Assembly: GCA_963969395.1 (NCBI GenBank)
Contig: OZ017803.1
Span: forward strand, 1,612,001-1,676,000
Length of the DNA: 64,000 nucleotides
Direction of reading: 5' to 3'
Origin: Pseudoscleropodium purum
Lineage: Eukaryota > Streptophyta > Bryopsida > Hypnales > Brachytheciaceae
Positions 44,360-57,200 of this stretch are shown here, in pieces. The translations under genes and the position numbers were made by a program. The notes under the pieces were generated by a model that was given only the letters and a program-made list of their open reading frames with translations, was not told the DNA's origin and made no database searches. Every line of letters begins with the position of its first letter. The stretch's first letter is position 1.

Positions 44360-45880
44360 TCTTTAATATCACAATCTCTAATATCACACTCTCTACTCTT
44401 GGCAAGTCTAGTGCAAAGTTCAAATCTGTCTCTATATTCTCACTAGCACTTTTGAGGGGGGGGTGAAGTGTGAACATTGAGTTTAGAACGAGATGTTCAA
44501 AACCCAATTTTTCCCAATTTTTATGGGAGCTGGATTTTGAGAATAACTAAAATTTTCCAACATATTCTTTGCCATGTATTGCTTTTTTTTGGGAAGGGGG
44601 GCAAAAGTAGGTTTGAACTTTTGGTTCAAAATCCAAACCGAACCTCCCCTATTTTGTTTTTCTACACTGATAGTATTACACGCATTTACATGCACTATAC
44701 TATAAATGATTTTTATCTATTTCATTTGTTTTAGGGAAAAATGAAAGAAAATTTGAGTTTAAGAACAAAGTGCAAATATGGCAAGAGTGCTCATAGCAAG
44801 TTCACCTAATTTTTTCCTTCAACTAAAATCATATCATATTGATTCTTGCCTAAAATGTAAACCTTTTGAACATAAGAGCCAAGGGTTAATTTAGAGTACA
44901 TGTATAATTAGTACTTTGAAATTTTGTAAATTAGTTAAAAGTTGTTCCAAACTACTCCATACAAGCTAAAAGAGTTTGGAATCCTTTTTCAATTGCTAAG
45001 AAGATCCTACAAAAATCAAGAAAATATACTTAGCTCCTTATTAGAAAATTTTAGATGCAAATACTTTACTCCAAAGGTTGACCTAATACAAATTGTCTAA
45101 GAAGAAAGAATTGTATTTTAACAATTGAGTAATTTGCAAGGGATGTGTAATTACAAAGTGAGTCATTTAAAAATCTAGAAGAGTTAAAGAAAGAACTCCT
45201 ATATCAAAGGTGGACCTCCAAATAGAACCTTAGGTGGAATCAACATCAAGAATTTCTTTATTCAAATCCTTTATCAATGTGTACAAGAGGAAAACATTGA
45301 AGATTGAATTATAGGATTGGAAACTAGTTAATAGTCTATTTGGGATGACAATGGATAACTGAATCTCATACTCTCATATTTAAAATAGCCCAAATTTCTA
45401 ATTCACCTCATGACAAACTTTTCAAACTTCTAAATTAATACTAAACATCAACCAATTGTACTCATCAATCATACTTAGAGAGAACATGCTCCAACCATTC
45501 AAGTTGGTATAAATTAAGTTTTTATTTATTTTGGGTTTTGTAGTTTATTCATCAATCACTAGCCAATTCAAATGAAGAAATCAAGCCAAATTCAAAATTG
45601 AAAACAATATGCAAACTTATGTATAAATTATGATCTTCATTATACATTCAAAAAGTGAATTTAGCTCACTATAGGTACTAATCAAGCTTGTAAATCACTA
45701 TGGTTGTGCATTAGAGTAGAACTGGGGGCTCTAGATGCCCAACTTCCCTTTTCTAATATCCAGCTAGAAATTCCCAATAAATGCCACCTTACATGTTGCC
45801 ACCATGGCATCTAAGGTGATGACATCAGATTGGACTTGGGGTGCCACCAATCAGTTTAGGGTGTTGGAAATGGTATAATA
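44360..45880. other. AT-rich DNA, no gene seen
   Basis: No supported gene. A short G run (44456-44462) and spurious ORFs near 44480-44730 only. Confidence 0.45.
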
Positions 45881-45899
45881 AGTGTGTACCCAATGTATC

Positions 45900-46480
45900 A
45901 TGTTCCTATTTCTAATTAAAAAGGGACTATGGGAACTCATATACTTTGCTAAGACTTGTACCAAGGACAAAACCAATAGTGGAGCCGCCAATGTTAGTCT
46001 TTGACATGATGTTTTGTCAATTTGGTGGAAATTTCAAATTGACTCAAATCTAGTCTCCAGTACGAGCCATTGCCCAAACTCCAGAAACTCAACACTAATT
46101 TTTGTCAATTGACATTGTTTACCTGTATATGATTTGTAGTTGCGGTTTGTTGGAAACAACTTGTTGGATACGGTCTGTTGGAAACGGTGTATTGGATATT
46201 GAGTGCCATCCAACCATAAATCCATGTTGGTGGCTCCAGATTCTCTCAAGGCTTGAAACTATAATTTAAAGGATTGGTGATCAATTCTAACACCATTCTT
46301 TACAATAGGTGCAAATCTACTATCAAGAGCTACAAATGATATATAGGAACTACTTTTTCTTTTGATAGTAACATCTTGAAACGCCATCTTGCCTAACCAA
46401 ATTTAAATCCTTGTGTCCAAAACCAATCTAAATTCTTCAAAGTTAGTGAACTTATGGACTATGGCAACAAATGTGGCCAA
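45900..46480 (-). pseudogene. DDE-type transposase-like relic
   Basis: On the minus strand the sequence reads GVRIDHQSFKL, a stop, then FQALRESGATNMDLWLDGTQYPIH, followed by a weaker NYKSYTGKQ segment. The order (histidine-containing helix, ALRESGA, LW-x-DGT) resembles the start of the catalytic region of HARBI1/DDE_4-like transposases, where the Asp of W-x-DGT is the first catalytic residue. The rest is too decayed to read. Upstream, LPPNELATFVAIVHKF near 46460 may be its N-terminal part. Confidence 0.35.
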
Positions 46481-46489
46481 TTCATTTGG

Positions 46490-48180
46490 TGGGAGATGGC
46501 TTGTCATATGTAGCTTAGGGAGCATCTCCAAGTTGACATTCCCTCTAAAAGTCCATGCTCATTAATGGCATTGTACTTTGCTAGGACAATTACTGAAGTT
46601 AGTGGCTAACAAGCTCAAAAACTAGAAATCCTATCTATACAACAAGCCAAAGCTAGATGGTAATCGCAACCAACAATATAATAGCGAACGAAGTATATTA
46701 AAGAATTGGATGTCTTCAATGAAACAAGTTGTAAGTTGCTAACATGGACAACAAATGTACGCATACCTATAGCACAGCCGTTACTACATACACTATGCTT
46801 GTGTTATCTTGCCACCTCATTTTGTACCGCCCATAGCTCATTGGTGGGTAGGTTTGATGGAAACATTCTAAATTGACTATATAAATGGAATTATGCGTTT
46901 TCCAAATATCAAACAATTAATTTCCAAGCCAAAAGTACCAAGCATCTAGAGACCCCAATTTTGTTCTAATGGGTAAGAATATAAGACAATGCATGAGAAT
47001 TAGATGCTAGAAGGATGCAATTGTTTTCAAGTTAAGGTGCAGTAGGAAAAAAACTATAGCTTATTTTAAAATTTTATTCTTCACCATTTGATTACAAGTT
47101 TGGCATGATTATAGACAAGACAATTAATGATTTAATGTAGTAGATTTGCAATGAAGAAAATAAATTTCTGAATCCATAGTTTAGAATTTTAATGACTTCA
47201 ACAAGACAATGCAAAGTCTTCATTGTTGATTCCTTATAGTGAAAAAAAAATTCAAATATTTTTTTAATGTATAATACTTGGAATTTTTTGCTCCTGATTA
47301 ATTTGAATATTTAAAAAAATTATTGACAATGTTGCCTCCTATTATTTTACATTTCTTTTTGCAATCACTACATTTCATTGCAATCATTGCAATGCCTTAA
47401 CACTCCAATGTAGCTTGAAAATTCCCATGCTTCTATAATTTTTGAAAGACCAAGGCTTTTTTTTTACCCTCCAAATTGTTAAATGACTAGTTGAAGTCCA
47501 AACAACAAAATTAATCAATGTTTGGAAACAAGAAGCCTTGCAAAAAAAGCAAAATGTGGATTCTTCTTCTATTCTTTTATATTGTTTAAGATAGCTATAT
47601 ATATTGGATTTTTACAATCAAATTTTTGTTTTAAACTACCTATTCTTCATGTTTTATCAAAAGACACCTCCAAACTACAATGTTTTAATGGTCAAGAGGT
47701 TATGTTAAATCAAAACACCATACGCAACCTTCAATACAATTTCTTGTCTCCAACTCTACAAAAGTACATAAGGTACAATAGGCAATTATTTTAATTGGCA
47801 ATTTTGGATGATCATACCTTAGTATTTCTTCATTTGTTCTAAACTGATTGCTATGACTACTATACCCATCTATCAAGGGCAACAAAAAATAATTATAAAA
47901 ATGAATCCCTAAATGTTAGAAATATTATTTTTTCAAAAAATTCTTCTTTTATATGATACAAATACACATCATGAGGGAATCTACTAGATTTGTTTTTCAA
48001 ACTTTAACTAAATATATTTGGCATGAAATGCCGATCCTAATAGTTGAATAGTTGGATATAATAGTATAGTCCCAACATGAGGTTGGATAAAAATGTGGAA
48101 ATTGTAGGATATTGCTCTGTCTATGGATTGCACTCCATAGACATTCAGAATAGTTGGTAGGAATCTTGGGGATTTGGCAA
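46490..48180. other. AT-rich DNA, no gene seen
   Basis: May include the decayed N-terminal half of the relic at 45900-46480. An ORF at 47522-47794 is not supported. Confidence 0.4.
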
Positions 48181-48182
48181 TT

Positions 48183-48468
48183 TAAGGTGGCACCCCCAAA
48201 AGCAACACTGACCTCAAACCGCCATCATTGTTTTGGGTACATTTCTAGAATCATTATGTAACTTTGTAGAAGAAACAATTTCAAAACCTCTTTGAAAGAA
48301 ATTGACCCTTTATAACTTACTTTTGCATACAATATCCAAGTGTTGCATTCTTTGATTCATTAAAACCTCCTTTCACTTGCCAACATGAAAATATAAAAAT
48401 TTAACCATCCTAATAATAGTAGCTAGGCTCAATAACAAAAAATGGCATTTTTATGGATGCAAACCTTA
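48183..48468. mobile_element. MITE, about 286 bp (GGTAGGTAC family, copy 3)
   Basis: More diverged copy: ends AAGGTGGCACCC and GCAAACCTTA, with the family interior (CTCAAACCGCCATC, CCTCCTTTCACTTGCC, CCTAATAATAG). Confidence 0.65.
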
Positions 48469-48930
48469 AGGGCCACTTTACACCTAGAGGTTAAGCCAAT
48501 TTTCTTTGAGGCCAATTGCACAAAATCCTATAGATCTAATTTGCTTGAAAAAAATAATATTTTATTAAATAAAAAATTCAACTAAAATTTAATACTGGAT
48601 ACAAGGCCAAGAATTAGCCTCCCATTTTTGGTGTATCAATCCATTGAGCTTACTATTTGGTACACTCAATTCATTGAACTTACTATAGGCTATGTCAGAT
48701 CATGCCTTTTTTGAATAAAATTCGTTCCATTAAATTGGCCCAACCTCTAGGTGGAAAGGGATTTGAGTCAATTTCAACCATTTGTTCAATCACAAGTGAA
48801 GATTTGAGACCTTTTACACAACAAAGTGCCCCGGCCTCAAGTTGCAAAGAGGTTTGGACAAATTCTATCCTTTTCTCCAATCACACGTCAAGTTTTCAGA
48901 CCTCTTACATAACAAATTGGCCTAGTCTCT

Positions 48931-49065
48931 AAGATAGGTACACCGAAAAGCGCACCATTCCTAAAAGCGCCATCTACAGTCAATGTACATTTCCAAAATC
49001 AGTGATGTACGTAGACTGTTGATGGCACTTTCAGAAACGAACTTTGACCTTGAATAACTTTTGTA
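48931..49065. mobile_element. Left half of a MITE split by a large transposon (copy 4)
   Basis: Matches the first half of the GGTAGGTAC family from TAGGTACACCGAAAAGCGC to AATAACTTTTGTA, where homology stops. The second half resumes at 60976. The GCGC next to each end is shared by both halves, confirming they are one element. Confidence 0.85.
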
Positions 49066-51402
49066 GGGTGGTAGTCCGCTTGGGGTATCCCCCACCGGAC
49101 TCGGAGTGGGCCCGGAACCGACTGATTTTTGCATGCTTGAGCGCGTTGCCCACGGCTTCCACATCAGCACACATCCTGGGCCGGACTCTAGGCCTGTGGC
49201 ACCAAATTCGAACGTTGCTGTCATGGCGATGGAGCGAGAGTGGCCTGTTTTTTCTGGCGCGAAGCGCAGGCTGCCAATCTGTAAACTCTCTCCTGCCGTT
49301 TTCGTGGTCCTCTCATCCTTGCAGGTTGCTTTTCCTGATTTCTTGTGTCGTAGGTTTGTGCTGTCAGTTCTTGCAACAGTTAATGCTGTCCTCGTTTTGG
49401 GGTTCTTTTCATGCACTTAGCCCCTATGATGGAGTCTACTCGTTTTGTGTGTGATGGCCTTCCCACGGGTGATGTGATTGTTAGCGAGATCTGTGAGGAA
49501 GTTCCCGAAACGATGGTTTGTAGATACTTTGGAAAGAAATCATCTAAGTCCGGGTGGGATTACCGTGAGCATACCACCGCTGCAGAGCAGGTCGCAATTA
49601 AGGAACTTTATTTCCGTGTGTATGATTGTCCCGAGCCTCCTAACAGAGAGATTACTCTTGCTTTCGCTAGGGGTTTAATATCTATGTCACTGGGTCATCG
49701 CGTGAATTGGGCTCAATTTTCAGCAGAGAGACGGAAGGTGAGGGAAGCATTGAGGAAGAAAGCAGAGGTGAGAAAAGAGAAGAGATTGAGTGAGAGTGAG
49801 AATGGAGATGAGGAGTCTCCTGCCGTGCTAGGAAAGAAGCGCTTGTCAGCCGGTTGCCCGCAATTAGGCTTCCCAGAGACATTGTGTTTGACGCCGAAGT
49901 TAGAGGAAGCTCTAGAAGGAGCGGCCATGGTAAAGAAGTCCCTAAGTAGGGCTGGAAGGCATGGCGTGGCTCCAAGTTGGGGGCCAGAGGAGGTAGACGG
50001 TTTAGCAAAGGTCATTTCAAGTACGAAGGTGTTGATGCAGGAGGCTACGGTGAGCTTGGAGCAAGGTCGTGACGAGCTTGTGTCCGTTGAGGACAGGCTG
50101 CGCAGAAGTTTGCTTTTGCGCAGTGACCGCCAAGCAATGCTGAGTGAAAGCAAGGCTCACTGAGTATGCCTCGGTGAGCAAGAAAGAACATTGAGAAGTA
50201 GTTTAGATCTGAAAGCAACATGTCTTAGAGAGTTGGAGTTGTTTGATGACCCCATTAGTTGTGAGGAAGTCAAGCCGGTTGCTGCTGAGGTCTCGAGAGT
50301 GAATGTCGAGATTGAGTCTATCGTATTCAAGAGGGGCTTAGAAGATAGCGCCATTCGCATGTACATCACGGCCATTGCTGGGTGTGAGGACACAGTCATT
50401 GAGATGGAAGCGACAAAGTTCGCGATGTCGGCAAAGCACACAGCCGTTGAGAGTAGGGTTTCGTCGTTGAAGTTGATCATATCGGCTATGGAGGAGCAGC
50501 TGTGCCGCATGCGGGCTGGCGATGGAGCGGCGTTCTTCCCTTTGCCGCTCGAGGGTTGCCCGCAGTCGCCTGTGGCTGTCACTCACACCTTGAATGCTTG
50601 CCCAGTTTTTTCTTTGTGGTTTTCTTGTTACGATTACTCCAGCCTTGCGTGTGGTCATACCTACCACCCGTATTGTTTATATGAGCACGTGTAGAGAGCC
50701 ACTACATGTGCAATTGCTGTCTGCCAAAAACCATTTGGAGTGCAGAGTTTGCGGGCGATTGGGATACGTCTTGCTGCAGCCACAATTGTCTCGAAAAGGC
50801 CGATGGAGAAACCGAGAACTGCATCAAGCAACGATCCTAAACAATCAGGTACCGCATCAAGAATTGAGCTTTATTTTCTCAGTGCTTTACCTTCAATCCC
50901 TTGAAGCTGAAGTTACAGTTTTGAAACTATCATGCTTCCTGCTTAAGTGCTTAGTTAGGATTAATTGCTGCTTATTGTTTTTGCTTGCTCGGTGTCTCAC
51001 GTTGTTGCCAAGTTACATTGAGAGTGTGGAGGTTTAAGGGTTTAGAGAGGTACTGGATCACTGATCCGGAGCTAATGGCACGGTCCGGCACTCATAGAAT
51101 CATCCTCAAGGCTATTGAGAGGTACATCTGTGTTGTGAGCGCCGGACTGTGGAAGTGCAAGACTTATCAATACCTTCCTGATCCGTAGTTAGGTATACGG
51201 TGAGTCCATAGTAATCCTTACCATTCCTGTTAAGGAAGAGACCCATGCAACTCCTGTCGTATGGAGAGTGTGGCCAGAGAATGTGTTCTACAGTCCTGGA
51301 CCACTTCCCTGATTTTGAGGTTTCAGTCCTGCTCCTCCCGTAGTGTCTTGGACTGTTCCGGGCCCAGACTTGTAGGAGAGTATGTTCGTGCTCCAAAGAG
51401 AG

Positions 51403-51440
51403 TGGTTCCTGGGAGAGTGGTTCCTAGGAGAGTGGTTCCT
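51403..51440. repeat. Short tandem repeat GGGAGAGTGGTTCCT
   Basis: AGAGTGGTTCCTRG is repeated about three times, in the presumed intron of the RING-region gene. Confidence 0.7.
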
Positions 51441-51529
51441 GAGTTCCTGTTCTAGAGAGGTTCCTATCAAGAAGTGGCCATTCCGGAGAGAGAGAGTGTT
51501 GTAATTGAAGGAATGGTTCTGGAGAGGGT

Positions 51530-51612
51530 GGTTCCGGGGTGTTAGACCCAGTTCCGAGGTGTTAGAATCAGTTCCGGGGTATTAGACTTAGTTCCGGGGT
51601 GTTCGACCTAGA
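51530..51612. repeat. Four-copy 24-bp tandem repeat
   Basis: GTTCCGGGGTGTTAGACCCA and three variant copies in a row. Similar GTTCC/GGAAC words recur on the other strand near 56750-57130. Confidence 0.8.
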
Positions 51613-51893
51613 TTGAAGTTCTGTTTTTTGGGAATGTATGCATATGCAAAATTCTTATTTCCTTAGTGTGACCAGTAACAGGATCAGGTTGCGAACCAAC
51701 ATGATCGTGGGAGAAGGAAGCACCCATTTACGTGTCCCAAGAATCCAGCCAGAAACCGAATGCAACAAAGTCATTACCGAGGAACAATAGCGAAGAAGAG
51801 TTGCCTACGTACGAAGCAACCGCTTCTGAAGACAACGCGCCAAGTTTGGGATGCACCTTGTGTTGAATGAAAGAAGCCGCTGTCTACATAAAA

Positions 51894-52054
51894 GTAAGTA
51901 TCTAAACTTGTGGAAGACCGCAAGTTATTGGTTGTCGCCATCGACATTTGTGGTCCATCCTTGTTTTGAAACCCATTCACTATAATCCTTGTAAATTCTT
52001 GTAGATTTCCTATGTAAATTGGACAATGATGCGTTTTGCTTTCTTTTTTTGCAG
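51894..52054 (+). other. Intron splitting the RING motif
   Basis: 161 bp, GTAAGTA at the donor and TTCTTTTTTTGCAG at the acceptor. Joining leaves phase 0 and places the Cys-x-x-Cys pair before Cys-x-His, as the RING pattern requires. Confidence 0.75.
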
Positions 52055-52759
52055 CCATGCAGCCACAATGTGTTCTGCTTTGGATGCACGCAAGGGTTAA
52101 TGTATTGCCCAATTTGCCATGTGAAGGTAGTTGGGTGGGGGAAAATAAAGAAAAAGGGCAAACCAAACCCTTTCCTTCCTGTAGGTAGAAGTTTCCAGAA
52201 TGCCCCCTCTGACATTCTTGCTAGTTGCGCATCATTGGAAGGCGAGGGTTTCAAGTCGCTATTGGCGGATGCTTCGAAGGAACAAGATGTAGAGGCTGAA
52301 GAGGCTGAATACAGTAGTAGTGACAGCGAGGAGAATACAAGAACATGGTGTACTTCTGATGTCTTCTTGCAGGGAGGGGCGCGATCTCAGGAGGATGTTG
52401 ATGCAGAACTGAGCAAGGAGCGCACTGCCGAACTTGGAGAAGAGTACATTCTGAGCCAAGGTGAAGCCCAAATGGAGGATGAAGAGGAGGTTCCGAAGCA
52501 CGTGGTGGGCCCTTCAATGAACAAGTTGCTGAAGCGTTTCGCGACTGTGTCGGACCTTGTGGCTTCCGAGCTTATAGCATCTGCAACGAAACGCCATCAA
52601 GTCCCTCCAGTATCCGGCGCTACGAAGAAGGCCCTTGTGGATTGTCAAGAGGTTCCGAAGAAGAGAGTCGTCGGACGCCCTGTAGGTAAAGCAGGTTCTT
52701 GGTTGAAGTCTGGATCTCGAGCTTCTTCATTATCGAAGGATATATCTACAGCATGAAGT

Positions 52760-54270
52760 CCTCATGCTCTACGTGCTGCGGGAAGAAAGCGTGACATAAA
52801 GGAGATCATCCCGGCTAAATTTAGATAGGTACAGTTTCAAATTATGGAATTCTAGGGCAACAGGCATTTTTGTGAACATGAGAGCTTCAAAACAAGGGTT
52901 GAAAAACTGGTAAACCGATGCTACTCTATGTCAGGCCTTAAATTCACAACTTCATGACAGTAGAGAACTTGGAAACATTGCATTTTAAGAACCCTTTTTT
53001 TTTTAATTCAGCCTTGGGTACTTTTGTTACTTTACATTGATTTTGTGAGTTAGTAGCAGCGGGTGCTTTTGTTACTCTCGAAACGTTGGATTTTGGGCTG
53101 ATACCTCAGATTCAGTGTTAGCTTGTATCCAGCTGACCCCTTCCTCTGAACTAATTGTCGGGCCGTCACCAACTTCAACTTCATTGGAAGTTGAGTAATC
53201 CGGGTTGTTTAGGGTCCTGGCGGGACTGTTAAGTTCCTTGTTAGTCGAAGTTTGATAGTTAGTTCGTGCGTCCAAGTTAATTCGGTGCGAATTGCATGAG
53301 AGAATTGCAGGGGTTTGGAAAAAACAGGGGTCATTGTCCGATGTTGAACCCATGTACGAGAATGTACTTAGAATTTCAGAATTCCAAATTTTTTAGTCAA
53401 TTCAAAGCACTGCTGGTATTTCTTGTGACTTTCTCGCTTGAGTGTTTCTTCTCGTTTGCTTTAAAAACAGAATGAGCTATAAGTTATTGGATATTGCATT
53501 AACAGTATTGAAAGGAAAAATTTCAGATTCCGCAGGGAAATCAGTGAAGTCACTGTGACTCCCTTTCTAAGCTCACGTGTCTGCAACAAGGATGTGACTA
53601 CCACAAGATTTTAGAATTATTATGGTTTTACACTTCAATTCCACAGTCTAGCTTATGTCTCTCTAAGTCGTGTTTAAATCTTGAGAGGACCGTGTTTGTA
53701 GCAGTTTTCTAGTACAAACTAGAATTCCAACATTACAAAGCCGGACTCTTATCAATGGATAAAACGTAAACAATACACCTACTGGTCCGGAGCAGAAGAG
53801 ACTACACAGAATAAAGCGAATAAAGTCCAAAACCGAACCACTTTCAGATACAAAAATGGATGATGCAAGTTGTGGTCCCAGTAATCAGTAGAGTAAGCAT
53901 ATCATCACTCTTAAGAGAAATACTCAACGTGCGCCCAGACTGCTAGACACACATACTAGCAAAAACAGTTGGCCCACATTTCACACTTTTTTAAAATTCA
54001 TCTCAGTTGCTTCATTGAGTTCAAATGTAAACAAGTTTTTTCATTCTATATGGGAGGTTGTACACTAATACAATAAAAGAGAAGTACTGTTTGAAATAGA
54101 AACAAGCGTCTCCTGTCAAAAAGGACCGCATACTGCGCAAGGTTCTAAGTTCGAGCTAATGTATCGTCCTTCAACATCAGCTACAAAATTATAAGATTGG
54201 CCAGCAACGGGCTAGCATCCACAACATAATAATAGCATTGCCCACCATGGAAGTACGAGCACAAAATTGA
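52760..54270. other. Region between convergent transposon genes, no gene
   Basis: Presumed 3' regions of the two genes. A 93-codon minus-strand ORF (53072-53353) is Asn/Ser/Thr-rich and not supported. Confidence 0.45.
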
Positions 54271-54277
54271 TGCCGAG

Positions 54278-57200
54278 CTACTCCGAAGCACTGTCTTCCT
54301 CGGACTCAGCATCCGGGTCCTCGTGATCTGTGTCAAGGTCTTCTTTTTCAGAGTCCTCCTGCTCCAAGTCTTGAACAGTGGCCCTTCTACGTAGGACCAC
54401 CTCAATCTTCACCAAGGCTTCATCGCTAAGTTTATACACTGAAGTTCCCCCCTTTTGTCTATACTTATGTAGTCTCATAGAGAATTGAATCGCGCAAGCC
54501 AAGTGCAAGAGGATTCTGGTTGGCCTTGGCCCATCCAAAAGAACATAGGAGTTTTGTTTTGTACCCCGTTGGTGGTAATACAGACCTTCCACAACCTCAT
54601 CGGAGCGTTCTATAGTCCCTCCCCATCCATCAGTAACACACCCGTCCTCTACCACATACAACTTTTTAGTGCAGATTAGAACAAAAAACTCAGCACCTTG
54701 AGATTGCGGATGCTCAGGGTCGGCCATTATGGCGAAGTGATCTCCAACCTCCAGCTACATGGTGAGATCGTTGCAGTCTAGATCCACTAGCCAATCCTGC
54801 TCAAGATCCTCGTCCTCCTGCACTGCATCGGTAGCCTGTGTGGGCTCAAGTGTGACTACTCTCCATGGTGATGCATGGGCAATGCTTTGGCATACTCCTT
54901 CTGTGGACCGAACGCATACTTCACAGAAGCACGAGTAGTTTCGAACTTGCAAAAGAACATTGTTTGCTGGCCCAACACTTCGAACAGAGTGCATGGCCCT
55001 ACTCTCGTCAACAGTCTTGCAAGACATAGACTGTTTTCTGGAGACCTCTGTCTTTCCAATCAAATGGAAATGGCGCTCCACAACTCTTCTAGCACTAGCA
55101 TAAGCAACATGTAGGCGGTCCATTGACGTCTTCAAGTAGTTCACAACGTCGGCGGCGTCCTATAACCTCTGGCTCGATGGACGAAGTTGTTCTTTTCGGA
55201 TGCTCTGCTTCAAACACGCTCCTGCACCGTCGTGGGGACCTTTTCCGTGGCCAGTGCCCCAGAAATGCCAGTCTAGAGCGCAACCATTAGGAAGTTCGTC
55301 GCAAACGGTGAGCAATGGGTACCTGAAAAGGCTGGACAGTCAGAAATTCATGACAACATGCAATGTTAGAGATTACAACCAGAGAATCTTCGGAAGCAAT
55401 GACCAAAGTTGAGTGTTCGTCGACTAAGAAAATTAATAAAAGTCTTATTAATTTAGATCGATCACAGGAGCTACGAATCTGAGGAGCACAAAGTGTTGTC
55501 TCTGACAAGGAAACTCGGCACAACATCGTAAGCGCGTTCAACACTGAAGTGTACGCAATGCAACTGCAATTAATAGATAACTAGCTAGACAGGTGCACTA
55601 TAGCTATGAAAATCAGAATGCAGCCCTAGAAACGAAGTCACTAAAAGTTGAGGATAGGCAGAGAAGTACCTTGCAACAAAGAACCAAGCCGTGGAACCCT
55701 TAAACTGGGCTGCGCAACCATCTGACCAAATCACATGCCATGTAGGTGGAACCTGTGATTCCTTCAACTGTCTCCAATGCAACATGAGGCAATGCTAGAC
55801 AAATAAACTATCATGCTTCCTATCATCAAACACATAGTAATAGTACGTAGTATTTAAACACTTTGATTTAGGGTCATGTAGGTTGAAAGAGGGATTTACA
55901 CTGTACATAATATGTACTAGAATCGTGATCTGGAAATTGAACCAGTGCTTAGACTAGATCTCGTTTTGGGCCTTGAAGGAGTAGTTCTCAGCGTAGTCGA
56001 TAAGGGACATCACCTCTCCAGATTGCAGTGTCTCGAGGCATGCCTTAAATTCAGTGTCCTGCCATCTTGCGGTGTGTTGATGGAGCACGAAGGTAGGCAT
56101 CTTGGAGGCGGCATAATCTAAAAATGCCCTAGCCTTCGTGTGCTTGTACTCCAAGTGGACAACCTTTTTAGGGTCACCTTCCTTATTTGCTCCTGCACTC
56201 ACCATCTCAAAACGCCTCCACTCCAACTGTGTATCGTTAGCTGCATCGAATTCCATGTCGCATAGAGGTATCAGGTGAAACCCACACCTTGAACATTCTC
56301 CTCTAACATACTTTAGGTCGTGCCAATTGCTACCCTCAGGCCGGGGCAAAGGCTCTGTTCCCAGAGCTCGCTAGTTCTCTTGTATACATGTTGTTTCACT
56401 TGGCACTTGACAACACCCATGGCCTCGCCGTTGATTCCTGTGTCGCAACACACAGCCTCGCACCCGCAACTGCACGTCATGACTCCCGCTTGGAAGTGAA
56501 ATTTCGGAGACCTCATGTTGTTGAAGCCGATCACTATCTCCGCCATCTCCATGTGATAGCGACAACAACAACTATTGAAGTCTCGCAAGCGTCTCACAAA
56601 AAAAGGCTGCAATCTCCGAAATGATATGAACGAAACCTTCACTTGATCATGTGAAGCCTTGAAGCTTGTGTAGAAATCTAGTTGAATTCACACACAACAT
56701 ATCCACAAATATTAAAAAACAGAGGTGCTACTTAACCTAAACTCAAGAAAAGGATCACTCATTCAGGAACCAGCGTCTTCTGAGCAGGAAATGGAACACT
56801 CCTTCAGGAACAAGCGTCTCCTGTTCAAAAGGACCACGGACTCAGGAACGGTTTTCTCCAGAGTAGGAAACGGACTATTCTTTCAGGAACTGCCGTTTCC
56901 TGAGCAGGAACAATAGCAGTCCCCGGGATCGCAGCGTCGCTTGAACAGGAACAAGGCCGTTCCTTCAGGAACAACGCCGTTTCCTCAGAAACAGAAACAA
57001 GGCCGTTTCTTTAGGAACAAGAACGAGGCCGTTTCTTCCGCATCCAATGTCTACAAAGCAGGACCGGGAGTGTCTCTTCCAGGACAACGTCTATGGAGCA
57101 AGAACAATAGCATCCCTTTCAGGACCAGCATACAATACAACCAGAAACCAGCGTGATTCGATAGATAAAATAAGAAACATAATCCATATTCGAGTCTGCG

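Larger units (their letters stand above)
49411..52756 (+). pseudogene. Transposon accessory gene with two RING/zinc-like regions
   Basis: Exon 1 (about 49411-50848) is open except for an in-frame TGA (50161) and TAG (50692), and ends CAG|GTACCG. It encodes a basic/acidic region (AERRKVREALRKKAEVRKEKR) and then a Cys/His cluster: CYDYSSLACGHTYHPYC and, after the TAG, ATTCAIAVC. A later exon (about 51705-51893) is Glu/Ser-rich and ends CTLC-stop-MKEAAVYIK|GTAAGT; intron 51894-52054 ends TTTTTTTGCAG; the last exon (52055-52756) begins PCSHNVFCFGC, then MYCPIC, completing a C3HC4 RING (C-x2-C-x11-C-x-H-x3-C-x2-C-x6-C-x2-C) split by the intron. A TGA lies inside it (51864). The C-terminal 200 residues are acidic then basic. 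It may be an E3 ligase-like or DNA-binding partner of the transposase; that is inference. Structure between 50849 and 51700 is unresolved. Confidence 0.6.

Noticed and set aside
49713..50582. Long minus-strand ORFs opposite the RING-region gene
   Set aside because: They are mirror frames of the plus-strand coding exon, Ser/Leu-rich with no motif.
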